This document shows positions 37,601-49,499 of a stretch of DNA of 64,000 bases, one piece after another. Numbering within the stretch: position 1 is the first letter of the stretch; the number at the start of each line of letters is the position of its first letter. The notes beneath the pieces are model-generated. The model was not told the DNA's origin, made no database searches, and saw nothing but the letters and a program-made list of their open reading frames with translations. The position numbers and the translations under genes were made by a program. The DNA is from Pelargonium tetragonum (taxonomy: Eukaryota; Streptophyta; Magnoliopsida; Geraniales; Geraniaceae): assembly GCA_036897445.1 (NCBI GenBank), contig JAYMTL010000029.1, positions 62,001-126,000 on the forward strand. The letters are read 5' to 3'.

Positions 37601-38977
37601 CATTGTGTTATATAAAATGTCTAAACCTCCTAAAAATTGGAAAGAAATTCCTAGTAACTTACTTAAGCTATCCCGTCCTAAAGATTTGGTATTAAAAAGG
37701 AAAGGTAATAATTCAGTATGCACTAAATGAAAAAGTGAATAAATTAGAACGAGTCCATCACTCAAGCAAGGACAGGATTATATTGTCTGTAGTTTTTTTC
37801 TAAGGAATACGAAGCCCTTTGTTAAGGCTGTCTTATAAACGCATCTGAGCTACAATTTTATGATTGAGCAAATTTTTGTATAAAGTAATAATAACTCTAA
37901 GCTTTCCGTCGTCAAGGCAAGGTTCTTTTTTAAGAGGTGTTATATTAAGCTCTTCATAAGTAACTTCGTTTGGTTGCCATTAATACCCAAGGAGTTCTTT
38001 TAAATTCAAGGTATAGGTAAGCTATCTTTTCTCGGATTTCAAAAAAAAAAGTTCAATATTTACAAATGCACTCTTAATTATTCTGGACTCTATGGAGTTT
38101 AAGCGCCCTTATATAAAAAATGCCTCTTGATATAACCTCGGGTTCGGGAATTACAAAAACACAAATTTAAAAGACACTACTTCAGCTATTTTTTTGGGCC
38201 AGCACGACAAAAAAAGAATGGATAATAGATATCCCGGATTCTTGTTTATTTACTCTTTGTAAAGGGACTCTTATATACTTGAGATTGTCTGCTGTTCACA
38301 ACACGCTATCCTATAATACGACCAAAGGTTTTGTTAATCCTCACCCTTATTTCGAACCACGTTAATTTAATTCCGGATCAGGGGTCTATGCCTATTTAAT
38401 TTATAGAAAGGGAGCCCTAATAAGGCAATCTTTAATATTTTGACTTCATAAAGCAGTGACTTTTCTTCGACCCTTGCCAGGCTAACTCCACAAGTATTGA
38501 AATTTCCGTCCCGTATATTGTTAAATGAAGAGGAATCCATATAGTAAACCAGGCCTATTTTTAGAGGTATAAACTTTGTGGGGTATTACTTTGTTATTGA
38601 TCTAATAAATATTAATTACTTTACTTAATGTTAAGTCTTTCTTTTTTAACTTAAGACTGGTTTTAGGAATACTACTTTTCTTAGGATTGGCTTCGATAAG
38701 GACTCACTACTTCTAAAATATTATCAGGAAAACCCTCGTAAATCTCTCATAAAGCATAACCTCGCTTTAATTTCAGGTCTTAAAATTTTTACAGCGATCT
38801 CTCTGGTTCACAAGCAGAAATTCTATAATTGTCATCCTCCTTAACTTGACCCCACTTTACTGTTGGTATTGGACTGGCAGGAGTTCGGTGTGCCGGGGAG
38901 TACTTACTTTCTACTAACTTGGCTGACTTTCTTTATTTCTTATGAAGTATAAAACTGCAATAGAAATCCGAACCTAA
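34640..38977. other. 4.3 kb without a recognised gene
   Basis: One plus-strand frame of about 53 codons (near 35514-35672, no ATG) contains NKAWGQGYVSALTFEDV and RRRSRISLKEPLKV; it looks protein-like but matches nothing known to me. Minus-strand ATG frames 36248-36439 and 37577-37765 are of chance length. Confidence 0.4.
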
Positions 38978-39151
38978 AATTCTATCTTTCTACTAGCTCT
39001 CAAGAAAGCTACAAAAACAAAGAATAAGAAGAGTATAGCTCTTAAAACCCCTCCTACTAAGATACAGAATACAAAAGGTACAGAAATAAGAAATTTGTGG
39101 GCCTATAAGGGAACTCCCAGTATTACTCCCCTTGTAAATACTAAGCATTAA
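38978..39151 (+). CDS. 57-codon Lys-rich open frame, KRGI family
   Basis: Open from after TAA (38975) to TAA at 39149, with no ATG. The peptide has a short hydrophobic start (NSIFLLAL), then KKATKTKNKKSIALKTPP, TKIQNTKGTEIRNLWAY and KGTPSITPLVNTKH. SIALK recurs at 27.1 kb. KSIALKTPPTK can be laid over KSPALKGCPQK of ribosomal protein S12, with seven of eleven identities, but the rest does not follow S12. This is among the longest uninterrupted members, so coding is plausible with a non-ATG start or an upstream segment. Confidence 0.4.
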   Translation, partial: NSIFLLALKKATKTKNKKSIALKTPPTKIQNTKGTEIRNLWAYKGTPSITPLVNTKH

Positions 39152-40030
39152 GGGGGCTCCTTTTGACTTCCAAAGGACTCTCCCGGAATAAACTTGCCTA
39201 TTTTCTTTGAGGCTAAAGGTCTTAGCAGCTCTGTCCGGTCTAGCATCCGTATACCTAAGGAAATAGCTGCAGGTAAAAGAAACCCTCTATCTATAAGGCA
39301 AAAGGATTTCTCATATTCTAGATTTAACAAAACTTGAGTTAGAGAAAGCTTTAGAACTCTTATGTAAACTAACAGAAGGGAAGATTTTCTTAAAAATGAA
39401 TTAGGTAAACTCTTTGCTTTCTTAACTAATGAGCTATACTCGGTATCCCCTCCTTAAGCAGCTATACCTTTCTAAATACCAAACCCCTTAAAATGAGCCA
39501 ACCCTGTTCAACTTGATCCGCGAAGACTAACTCCATCCCGGTTCTAGTTAGAACCTACCCTCCCCTTCTTTCTTAATTAAAATAATTAAAAACCCGAAAA
39601 GAAGAGAATCTTCTTGAAATGAAATTCCCCTAACCTAAAAAGTAGAGTGGGATAATTACTGTACCCAACTGCAGCGCGACTAAGGACGGGCATTGTAAGA
39701 TAGTGTATTAAGTATACACTTACTTAGGTTATAACCAAGAGCAAGAAAAAAACTTTCACTGGACTCCGTTTACTAGAACCTCCTACTTTAAACCCCACCC
39801 CTTTACATAGTTCTGGTAGAAACCGGGCTGGAAAAGGTTTGTTATTTTCTTACCCTGCATCCAATCCGGGAGAGCACGTAAAACCCGTTATGGATATTCC
39901 TGTCTCAAAAACGAAAGGGACCTCTTGCTTTACTCAAAACACCTTTTTATAGACAACTCCTTATATCCCGGAATTTCTTCTAGCTCAAAATGACTTTCTT
40001 AAACTTGCTCATCTCGTAGTGGAACTCTCT
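39152..40030. other. 0.9 kb with one short repeat, no gene
   Basis: Contains the repeat at 39661-39678. The minus-strand ATG frame 39148-39330 (60 codons) overlaps the end of the KRGI frame antisense and is probably a shadow. Confidence 0.5.
39661..39678 (+). repeat. GTACCCAACTGCAGC repeat, copy 1
   Basis: GTACCCAACTGCAGCGCG; the copy at 60232-60252 has three extra bases (AGC) after CTGCAGC. The second copy stands immediately before a tRNA-like 5' half, which suggests both are pieces of structural RNA genes. Confidence 0.5.
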
Positions 40031-40105
40031 TAAATAACTATAATTAACTCAACTCATATGAATTTCTTAAAAGGCACAAAGAAAAGCAACTAGCTTACTG
40101 AAATC
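40031..40105 (+). repeat. Diverged repeat shared with 45308-45373
   Basis: The best-conserved part, 40073-40105, reads GGCACAAAGAAAAGCAACTA then GCTTACTGAAATC. The other copy lacks four bases (GCAA) and has A for T in GCT(T/A)ACTG. Upstream, ACTCAT..TTTCTTAA is also shared. Indel-type differences in an otherwise conserved stretch are what short inserted or deleted pieces in an RNA gene would give. Function unknown. Confidence 0.5.
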
Positions 40106-41512
40106 AGAGTTTAGAATTCTAAGGAAAATCTAGAACTTTAGAAAAGGAGCAAATTCATGAGAATCCCTTGGCTAGCTTTAATTGCTTTTCTATTTCTTAT
40201 TTATATTTACTTTTTATTTATATTGATTTACTTGCTTTTTTTGTATGAACTATCCCTTGAGTCTGTATACCTTTATGGGCTTAATAATAAGAATATATCC
40301 GTATTCTATAAACTCTCTTAATTATATTATAGAGTGGGGAGCTCTGGGGCTATACCTATAGGTAGCTAATGTATTCCTGTAGCCTATGGTGCCTGTAATT
40401 ATTGGCTTTCGCTTACTAATTGTACTTATTGTTATAGTTTTCTTTGTATTCCCTATTAGTTATAAGTAATGGAATAGGTTTAATTATAAGTAAAGAATCC
40501 AGTAAAGGTGTTCTATTAGTACAAGGGAGATCCCTCTTCTTGTTATGGGGCTTATCTCCGTAGCTATTTATTCTACTCAGTTCCGCCTTAAACTAGAACC
40601 TTAGCAAGCCAGCTTTCAAATGCAACTATACGCCTTACAATTTTCCTCGTTAGAGTAGACATTTCTATGGGGGATCCAATACTACAGAATCGCATAAGGG
40701 GATTCCTTTACCATTACAGACGAAGCCACAAATTAGATACTTAAATCCTTTTCTATATAAACTATACTCGTATGCCTCTTATTTACTTTGTAACAATCTT
40801 TTCGGGACGCTAATATTAAGAAAATTTTTGTGTTAATACTTATAGGGAGTACCTTAAGATCAGGTATTCTTTAGAATAGTTGCTACTTAGGTTAGGTAGG
40901 TGTACATCTTCTATCAAAGCATTTAATAAAGTTATTATTAGCAAAAGCAGAATCCGATTTTCGACGAGCAGGGCCTTATCTAGTTTTTTAACTGAAATTG
41001 ACTTATAAGGCCGAATCCTAGGATCTTGGGTAAGTCTTCCAAAGGAGGCTATTTGCTATATAGAGATTATAAAGAAGTCCTAGGCTTTTTGAACTACCAA
41101 TTGCTCCAGTCATGGTAATTTATCCCTAGAATTTCCTTGAATATATTAGTTGAGATACACATTTTATGGGATATAAAGAAATTACACTTAATAGCTGCAT
41201 ACGAGTTATTATATAGATTGTTTAATGAGAGGCCGTAAACCGTACATTCAGGCTTAAATCATGGGGAAGTTTCTAACTAAAATACAACAAGGTTTCCTTC
41301 ATTTTTTTATCGAGGGAAACCCTAGGTTATTAATTTCTTATTAAAGACAGGGAAATGAAAAGTCTAGTAGCCGCTAGGAAGAAATAGGATGATTTACCAA
41401 GGGATTCTAAAAAGCTTAAGAAATTTGGATTAAAATAAGTTTTTGGTCAAGTTAGAGCTTGTTAAAAGTCAAACCTCACGATCGAGCCGAATTCCGGGAT
41501 TGTTTGAAACAA

Positions 41513-41532
41513 AATAAAGGTAACGAAGTTAG
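41513..41532 (+). repeat. 20-bp inverted repeat, left copy
   Basis: AATAAAGGTAACGAAGTTAG; its exact reverse complement lies at 42075-42094, about 540 bp away. Related 16-bp copies are at 33443-33458 and 30569-30584. Confidence 0.75.
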
Positions 41533-41560
41533 TTTCGTTAGTTTCGTTAAGTTAAGTTAA
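41527..41560. repeat. Short tandem array of GTTAGTTTC and AAGTT units
   Basis: About two copies of a 10-bp AGTTTCGTTA-like unit followed by AAGTT repeats, overlapping the end of the inverted repeat copy. Probably replication slippage. Confidence 0.55.
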
Positions 41561-42074
41561 ATAATTAAGCGGTTCCTTAGTGAAAGGGCCCTTAGTATAC
41601 CCGGGATGCCCGTGACAAGGAGTCAGATATTTTTATAACATATATATAGATCATAGATCCAGTGATTCTCATGACGTATAAAAAACTTACGGAATCCTTT
41701 CTTGTAACTCATATAAAGGAAAGGCTCTTTCAAAAACTAGGAGTTCTCTAAATAAAAAGAAGGATTAGCAAGAAATTTCTGCTAAAAACCGAAAATCTTA
41801 CAAGAAAGACACTCGGGTCTTGGTAAAGCAGGGTTAATTTGAACCTTTGAGTTAGTCTTTTAATTAGGCATAACCCATAGTATTCTAAAAGTCAAACAAA
41901 GTTGTTATTCTAGATCTGCAAGATAAGGTGGTATTGTACTAATGCTTTTTGTTTCTACAGAGGGGTTTCCTCGTGTCACGAAAAAGGTCCAAGCGTATAT
42001 AACTTAGCCTTAGCTCACTATGAATTTAAAGAACTCGTTTTTATTGTTTAAAACAGCTTTAGCCCTTTCTTTTG

Positions 42075-42094
42075 CTAACTTCGTTACCTTTATT
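42075..42094 (-). repeat. 20-bp inverted repeat, right copy
   Basis: Exact reverse complement of 41513-41532. The pair could fold the 540 bp between them or be two copies of a dispersed motif. Confidence 0.75.
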
Positions 42095-42661
42095 TATTAC
42101 ATCATTTTTCTAGAATCACAAAAATTTCTGGGATTAATTCTAAAGTTCGCAACACAGAATTAGTAAAAATCTTTACTGTTCTTGTCCTTTGTATTACGAG
42201 TTTAAACTAGTAAGGTATATAAAACAATCTTCATGGGCTGCTTCGGAATATTTAGATTCTACTTTTATAATTATAATTAAGAGGCTTGGCTTTAATAATA
42301 AGAATTTGTACAGGAAATGGAATACCTTTCTTACACGAAACCCTTCCTAGCGAAATTTTATGAGCTATCACTTTTTTAGTTGTACTCCTCTCGTAAAAAC
42401 CTAAATTCTAAACTCTTTTTAATTAGTTTAATTAGAAAGGGGCGTAACTCATGAGATAGAGATGATTAACATGAAAGCTAAAAGGGGTATCCTCAAAATC
42501 AAGAATGGAATTGTTATCAAGAAAATTTCTCCCTTAAGTTAAGAAAGATCTTTGTAAAAGTCTGTCTTTCCTGTTGGTGTTGTTTCCCGATTTTCTAGTA
42601 GAAGGGGCCCCTTAAGAGTAAAAAACTAGAAAGATAGAGGTAATACAAAGAAGTAAGGTAG

Positions 42662-43172
42662 TTACAACAAGTAAAGCTCCTAATCCTAAAAAAGAAAAGC
42701 GGTATAGCTCTGGAGAAGGCGGCAGGTCTAATACATTTCCTAAAAGAGGTTCCTGCTCAGGGATTGGCAGGGAATAGGTAAACCTTTTTAAGAGGAATTT
42801 TCTTAGGGGTTTTACTAGACAGGGAATTTCTAGTTAAGTTAGAAGGGAAATTCGTGGCTAAAAGAAGGGGCCTGTTAACTATGCACGGAGAGTAGAGAGC
42901 GCAGGTTATACGAGTACGGGTATAGTCCATAAGAATCCCAGCAACATGAAAGCTACAAGGACGAATAGGTGCAGACGTGAGGTTGAGTCTAGCTTTTAAG
43001 AAGGTCCCAGGTATAGCTCTAAAAACAACTAAGGGAGGGGTAAGATCTCGTACAGAACTCCGAATAAGACACAACTAGAGAAGGTTATAATAAGATTAAG
43101 CTGAAAGCGAAGTGTAGTGCTAAGGGAGGTTTTGTAAATAAGAGACAAATAAGTAGCTACCACTGTCGATGA
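42662..43172 (+). pseudogene. Long KRGI island in two frames
   Basis: Three open segments in one frame (42662-42778, 42782-42892, 42950-43075) are separated by TAA, two TAG and a TGA. A fourth segment in another frame (43068-43172, TGA) overlaps the end by 11 bases. Peptides include KKKSGIALEKAAGL, FVAKRRGLLTMHGE, GRIGADVRLSLAFKKVPG-IALKTTKGGVR and KIKLKAKCSAKGGF. GIAL is in the same register in the first and third segments. The purine-rich strand leaves the antisense free of stops: the longest standard ORF of the window (42757-43074, minus, 105 codons) lies there and is more likely a shadow. This is a decayed or frame-shifted gene, or the unedited form of one. Confidence 0.4.
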
Positions 43173-44782
43173 AAGGAATAAAGTACAAAAATCAATGAAA
43201 TATTCTAAGGCAGTAGGTACACAATAGTAGAGGGAATCCTAACACCAAGAGGACTGAGGGCAACAAAGCTCTTAGGGGAGGTCTAGCAGCTAAAAAGATT
43301 AGGAGTCTTCCCGGTGTTAGGAGCTTTACCTACTTTACTGTATTCCTTATTCTTATTGTATCTATTGTATTTCCTGGCTTACTTATTTTTATAGTTTTAT
43401 TATATAGTATAATGTGTAGTTAGTTATAGTAGTAATTTATATAGTATTTCTTAGTTATTGATTTTAAGGGAAGGCCTTTGCCTGACCGGTATGCTCTCTG
43501 CTTCTTCATTTCCCTCTTTTTAAAGCAAGCAATTCATTATATAATAAAATTGAAGTGAAAATAAAACGTAGAAACGTATATAAACTCATGATAAAATGGC
43601 TTTTCTAGAGATTTGGCATTGTTCTAATGAATAAGTATTCTCTATTTCCTTTAAAGTCAAGTTTAAAGAAGGTAGTTGCTCTTAAATCCTGTTTCTTTCC
43701 CAGGTTTAGTATATTTGGTATAAATGTAAGAAGATAGAGAAAGTATGATCATGAGGAAGAAGTTAAGTCAATAAAAAGTGAGTGGGTGTATGTCCTATTT
43801 TGTATACTTCTTGCTTTACCCTTCCTAGGTCCCCTTCCGTCGGTAATAATGACTATTATATGTGCTTATAATCTTTCTATCCTCATTTTATATTATAAAA
43901 GCAAGGAGCAGGTAATGCAATTAACAAGCGGTAATCCATCTAAGACTTCCTCCCCGAGTTCGTAAGGCCGCTTCCGAGTATGTAGATTAAGTAACCCTAG
44001 AGACAAGGGCGGGGCTAAAGGAAATTTTTTATAAATTTAGGGTTATAAAGTAAAGTAATTTGTTTGCTGTGCAAGCAAGGTACAAAGAGTATCAGGTAAG
44101 AAGACTAAAAAGCGGGTATTATCAAATATATTAAATAAGCTACCCTTCTGTATAATAGTAAAATAATAGTAAAGAAGCTTTTAGATTAGATTTTGGCCCT
44201 TACCTTACAAGGAAAGTTTCTCCTTTCTGTACAAATTTTGAATATAAAGGGAAACCAGCATAAACTGGAAACTCTCCTGACGAAGACCTAATATCACACA
44301 TATTCACCACTTTCAAAAGAGAGAATAGGAACTGAGATCAAGACTCTAATTAGCAAGAACTTTCGAATAAAAGGGTTGGGTACAAATTTTCCTAGGTTTC
44401 TCGACACTGAACACCGACTAGAATAAGAAAAAGGTCCTCGAAGTTCAATTAAGGGACTACTTTTTACTAGTAAATACAACAAAAGGGCCTGGAACAAGGA
44501 CTGAGATGCTAATGAAAGGAAGGTCTAAGCTTTCCCAAGCATATAAATAAGAAATGTTTTACTCGACTGTCTAAACTAAAGGGTATAGGTATCCAATATT
44601 TCATATGTTTTGACTTTAAATATAACGGTAACTAGCTGCTTCTATATCTGTACTGTATAAAATTATATATAATAAAAATTGATAAGAAAGAGGTAGACTA
44701 ATACTATAGACTATGATAACTCCTATCAACACCAAGAAAAACAGAATACAAAGTATGGTAACTCAAAGATTATAAAAAATGA
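43173..44782. other. 1.6 kb without a gene
   Basis: TA-rich around 43320-43460. The minus-strand frame 44294-44497 (67 codons) is of chance length. Confidence 0.5.
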
Positions 44783-44845
44783 ATGCTTTTGAACCCATGG
44801 ACCTCCCTTTTTGCTTGACCTAACTTCCGCTACCATAATTCAAAT
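44783..44845 (-). tRNA. tRNA-like locus, amino acid unknown
   Basis: Minus strand: TTATGGTAGCGGAAG (D-arm-like; complement of 44829-44836 region), then GGTCAAGCAAAAAGGG and GGTCCATGGGTTCAAA (variable loop and T-arm 5' half). The order and the GGTCCATGGGTTCAAA word are typical of tRNA. The T-stem 3' strand (GCATT) does not pair and the anticodon arm is not clear. Confidence 0.35.
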
Positions 44846-44958
44846 CTCTCTACTGCACCTACTAAATGCCTTATCTTAGAGAAAACGAATAGAAAAAGAA
44901 CTATTATCTAAGTGATTCTAAGCTTTTGTGCTCTCAATTCTTTGTAGCTATACCGGCT

Positions 44959-45123
44959 CTAATCTTTACTTGCCGTACTCCCTACCTGCGTACCCCTTTT
45001 TACTAACGCATCTTTCTTAATAAAACCCATTTTTGTTGTAATACCTCGTTTATTAGCCCCCGTTTTCTTGGTTTTCTGTAACCCTTTCTTAAGACTTAAG
45101 AGTCTTATGCATAACACATATAC
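44959..45123 (-). CDS. 54-codon Lys-rich open frame, KRGI family
   Basis: Open from below a TAG near 45124 to TAG at 44959. It has no ATG at the front; a GTG lies at 45115. The peptide contains LLSLKKGLQKTKK, TGANKRGITTKMGFIKK, DALVKRGTQVGS and TASKD. NKRGITTK matches KRGIMHK at 9.7 kb, and KKG and SLKK recur at 50.1 kb. KRGI followed by KK and AL(V/R)K is reminiscent of QKRGVC...KKPNSALRK of ribosomal protein S12, with several residues missing between. No transmembrane segment. One of the best coding candidates by its uninterrupted length and composition. Confidence 0.4.
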   Translation of the reverse strand, partial: VYVLCIRLLSLKKGLQKTKKTGANKRGITTKMGFIKKDALVKRGTQVGSTASKD

Positions 45124-45307
45124 CTATAACTTTTTTTAGAGTACTCTCTATCTTATTCAGATATAACCTTCTACACCTTCTTCGTAGGTACTTCCCTGTA
45201 GCCTAAGTATAATAACGCCAATTAAAAAAGGGGAAGGCGGATTATTTCCTTATTTACTTTAAAATAGAAGTTGACTTGTTAAATATACAAAACAAAAGGG
45301 AACTGCC

Positions 45308-45373
45308 CTAAATAACCTTGTACTCATTTCTTAAACCCTTTAACGGCACAAAGAAAACTAGCTAACTGAAATC
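45308..45373 (+). repeat. Diverged repeat shared with 40031-40105
   Basis: The core GGCACAAAGAAAACTAGCTA followed by ACTGAAATC (45345-45373) matches 40073-40105 with a four-base indel and one substitution. It is about 125 bp upstream of the tRNA-like 5' half at 45498. Confidence 0.5.
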
Positions 45374-45497
45374 CTTTAAAACTCCTATACCCTTGCGATC
45401 CCAAGGAGTCCGGATGCCCTTTTTTATAAAAAATAAGGTGCTAAAGGCCCTTACACCCTTTATTAGAAGACTTAGATACCTTTCTTTAGTACGACTA

Positions 45498-45522
45498 GGT
45501 TAATGGTAGAACACGGAATGCC
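45498..45522 (+). tRNA. tRNA 5' half-like fragment (possibly Gly-GCC)
   Basis: GGTTAATGGTAGAACACGGA then ATGCC: a standard D-arm word (TTAATGGTAGAAC) followed by what could be an anticodon loop with GCC. No T-arm follows within 60 bp and no acceptor pairing is found. It resembles the fragment at 60260-60298. Half-tRNA, relic or chance. Confidence 0.25.
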
Positions 45523-48500
45523 TTATAGCTACCAATGCTTATGACTTACTTTCATACTCTTCTTAGTGATACCTGGACTCTATATCTTGGTAATACCTCT
45601 AGTGTTACTCTGTACCTTATTCATAAAGTCAAGAACAAAAATCTAGCCTTTCTCCTACTAGAGTACGGCCTAGTTATAAGCCAAGTCAAACTTAAGTTAA
45701 GTATAAGTTTAGTCTTCCACATAAACGAAAATTTCTTCTCGAAAAAGTAATTGTAAATTAAAGGGGGACACACACTTCGCAAGGAAAGTGTACTAAAAAC
45801 TCTTTATAAGAGACTGTCCCGATATAATAACAGGCGATACGGAAAGGGAGTCTATAAAAAATTTTTGTGTCCCGTATATGTTTATTTCTTTTTTCTAGTT
45901 ATATATAAACTAGGACAAAAACCGAGATTTCCTACACCTACAGGAGTTACCTAATTCTTTGTGAAGACAAGCTAAAGAAACTCAGTAATAAGTGACATAT
46001 CAATATTAAAAAAGAAAGAGAGCCCTTGCCTTACCGGACCCCAATCTAAAACCTTGTAAAAATAAGCGAATAACCAAGAAAATTCTGGATACTCCTAATT
46101 AAGTAATTAAGGCGAAACTGCCAAAAAAGAAAGACTCCTGTAATTGGAAAAACTGTTTACTTGATTACTTATAGCAAAAAATAAGGTACGGTACGTAATG
46201 CCCTTTCTACACAACTCCCCTTTCAGGAACTGCTGTCTAAAGGGGCTGGTGGAAAGCCTTAGAGTTTAAAAAAGCTACTGGATTAAAAGGGGTTTAGTTC
46301 TAGAGTATAGTTCATTATAGGGGCTTACCCGCAAATGAGTAAAAGGGAGATCTTACGAATCTTATACTGTAGTAAAAAATCAAACCTTTAGTAGTTCGTG
46401 TAACCTTTCGGACTGATGGTGCTACTCCCGACTTAAATAAAAGTAACTAAAGGAGGTACGAGTATTTAGTGAACCATATGCCTTAGGTATAGAAGTTAAC
46501 TTTGCTTAGTTCTGTGAAAAGGGAGCCCCTAGATTTTTGAGTATTATAATATTCTTTTGGGGTCTCTAACAAGTCTTTTTTAATCCAGAATTTTTTGTTA
46601 CAAAAGTGTTAGAAGCTTAAAAAAATCGATTAGCTTTCGGCCTCCCCTTTAGCATAAAAAGAGTAATTATATACAAAGAGAAACTATATACAACAGCATC
46701 CTAAGGATTTTTATCTTATATTATAGGCCCCCTAAAAAAATAAGGGTGGTGTAGCTAATAAAACAAGTTTTTCTGAACATAAGGACATTGGTGCAAGTGT
46801 TTACCCGTCTCAAACATGAATCCCCGTGTAAATTATTCTATTTAGTATCATTGCCTAGGAAACCCCAAGAAATAGACTCTCTATTTTGGTTGAGCTTATT
46901 AAAACAGGGTTCCCTTTAAGTTACACAAAGGGGTTAGGATTTCCAAATAAGTATATTCTAGCTACATTCTTGAAATCCTCCTTGCTTGTTAGTGTTAATT
47001 AGATATTAACCTACTTTATATGTTAGTACTATTTATGCCTCTTACGAGTCGATCGGTTCTCAGGGCATTTTTTTGATATGTATATAATATAAAAAGAATT
47101 TACATCAGCGGAGCTTTCTTTCTGACCGGCCATAAAGGTAAAAAGATTACAACTCAATTCTGAATAAACGTATATCAGTTCCGGGGTACCCTGTTTGTAT
47201 TAGTTTTTGAAATTACAGTTTATACTAAGCATCGACTGAAAGGGAAGTTTGTTAAAAACTCTATCACAAGTTACTTCCACAAGGCTCTGTATTCGTTGGG
47301 TGACTTAATAACACCTCCTAACCCTGCGCCCTTAAAGCCCATAAACCTTATGCTCCGTTTTTGGCCAGAAGTCGAGCTAATTGAACAAAGGAAGTCTAAA
47401 AAAAAAGAGCAGGCATTAAACTTTTACCAGAATTTCTTTGATTTTAAGACTTAGGACTTGACCCCAGGAATTTAAAAGGGATTCTCCATTAGATAAAATT
47501 TAGGATGATTTTTATACAATCAAACTTCCTACTGACTGAGCATTACCTTACCTGCGAATGAATTTTGTGTTAGTGTGAGATAAGAAAAGAAGCCGACACC
47601 CCCTTTTAACTTTAATCAAGCTATGCTATAGAATTGCAAAGTATTGATATATGTTTCTAACCCTTGTTCAAAACAATTTTGAAAAGGGCTTCTTGAGCAA
47701 AAGTAAGGTCTATTTTGGAGTTTAGTATTCACTTAATAGAAGATAGAAGAGTTCTTAAGATTCCGGACTCGTATAAGCAGTGAATTTAGCTAGCAAACTC
47801 AGGTAGAAGTGCCTTTTCTTTCATAAGTTAGAGCATGGGTTGAATAAGGGCGCGGAAATCCTTAGGTTCCGACCTAGAGAGTGTTTAGAAGGGAATACTA
47901 AAGCTTCGCATTATCGGCAGAAAAAAACTGTTCCTAGATTAGATAAAAAGTCTAAGGTTTCTCTTTAAGAACCAAGCAACAAGCTTCCCTCCGCGATTCC
48001 GGTAGCCCCTAAATTAGTGTTTTCGGTAAAAGAACTAAAGTGAAAGTTTTTCTTGTTGGTTCTTGTCCCTCAGTTCTGGTTAAACTGGGGTGCAGGTCTA
48101 GGAAGGCTTTTGTGGAATAAAGTAACAAAAGTCTATATAAACCTAAGGCTAAAGCTAGGATTCTGACTTCTCGGACTTGGTAAATAAGTAATTGCGGGAA
48201 TATATATAAAGAATAGACAAGGGGTTTAAGACTAATAAGATAGGACAAAAAGAGTTTAAGTATATAGGTATAGTAAGAAGGGAAACACAGAATCACAGTA
48301 TCTTGTTCTGCTTTATAATGAAAACCTTTCCTAGATCTTGCTTTATGAACAAGATTCCCTTACTAATAGCTACAAGAAATAGAACTGGAATTTTATATAA
48401 TAAGGGATCTCTTTGCTTTTCAACGGTTAATCAAGAACCAAAATAAAAGCAAATTACTGGGTTTACTAAAAAGGGACAGAATAAACTAAGTTAGGTAGTA

Positions 48501-49499
48501 TACAAGCTCGACTCTCTTACTTAACAAGGGCATAACTAAGGAAAGACTTTCTTGGGTCTAGGGTCTAAGTTTGAAAATCTTCCCTTTTCGTGTAAATCAG
48601 ATAGCTAAGACTTTTTGTGAAACCATAAAAAATTTGACTTAGGAGGCTCTCTTTTATTTAAAGGGGGTACTAGTACTCCAACCCCACAGCGCAAACCGGT
48701 AATAAGTAAACTACTTGAAAGTAGAACCCAGTATTCTATTTAACTAAAAGGACCCTGCCTCTACTTCTCTAACAGTTAAAGTACCGTGCTCGTACTAGTT
48801 TAAACTGGACTTATATGCTTATATAAAGAAGGGTAGTCAATTCACTAATATTGAGCTCTTAAACTAGAATTGCGGAATCGTTAAATTCTAAGAAAAGTCG
48901 GCTTATGCTTTTCGCCGAGGGTCCTTTTTCTACTCAGTACAAACGAGTCAAATTGACTTCCTAGGATTCCTCTAGCGCGTGTGTACTCTAAGTCAAAAAG
49001 TGTAAATATAGGCATAGTTTTTTTTACAAGAAATTTGACCTCATATATATAATATTAGGTATTCCTTATTACCAGTTAACACAAAAAAAGTAGCTAGAAA
49101 GCAATGCCTTTTATAGGAGGCCCCTTCTCAGCCTCTCAATTTTTTGTACCTAACGCCGAACTCTAACTAAGACTTTGAATTAAGAGTATACAAGGGCTAT
49201 TCCAAGACTAGGATCTTCACCTTAAACTTAGATTTTCCCTTTTCCATTACTATTCATTTCTAGATATTCCTTTTCTTTCTAGGTCTCTTGTAAGATAAGA
49301 GAAGTACATCACAGCAGAATTACCCTTAAAAAATCCCTACTTTTCTTTTAGGTCTAGAGCTACAAACTAAGGAATTGAAATTACTTAATATAATAGAAGA
49401 AAAAGAACCTCTTCCCCACTTTCCTGTCTCCTGAAATCCTTCCAAACTTTAAAGCGGGGAAAAGTAAGCGCTGTCCGCCTGCCCAACCCATTCTATCTC
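45523..49499. other. 4 kb without a recognised gene
   Basis: A plus-strand frame (45535-45750, 71 codons, start TTG or CTT context) and a minus-strand 95-codon frame (48009-48296) are of chance length. The latter product is Leu/Tyr-rich (LYSLYIFPQLLIYQV) and could be a small hydrophobic protein, but no motif is recognised. Confidence 0.4.

Larger units (their letters stand above)
40106..42661. other. 2.6 kb with inverted and tandem repeats, no gene
   Basis: Contains the 20-bp inverted pair (41513-41532 and 42075-42094) and a short tandem GTTAGTTTC/GTTAA array (41527-41560). The stretch 40150-40500 is T-rich and C/T-skewed on the plus strand, like the complement of the KRGI islands, but gave no clear frame. 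Confidence 0.5.

Noticed and set aside
42701-42895. Histone H4-like reading (RGIFLGVLL...AKRRGLLTM against RGVLKVFLE...AKRKTVTAM)
   Set aside because: Spacing is off by one residue, the flanking H4 sequence is missing, and basic peptides match histones easily.
42757-43074. 105-codon minus-strand ORF, the longest in the window
   Set aside because: It lies antisense to a purine-rich coding-like island, where stops are scarce on the opposite strand for composition reasons; its product shows no motif.
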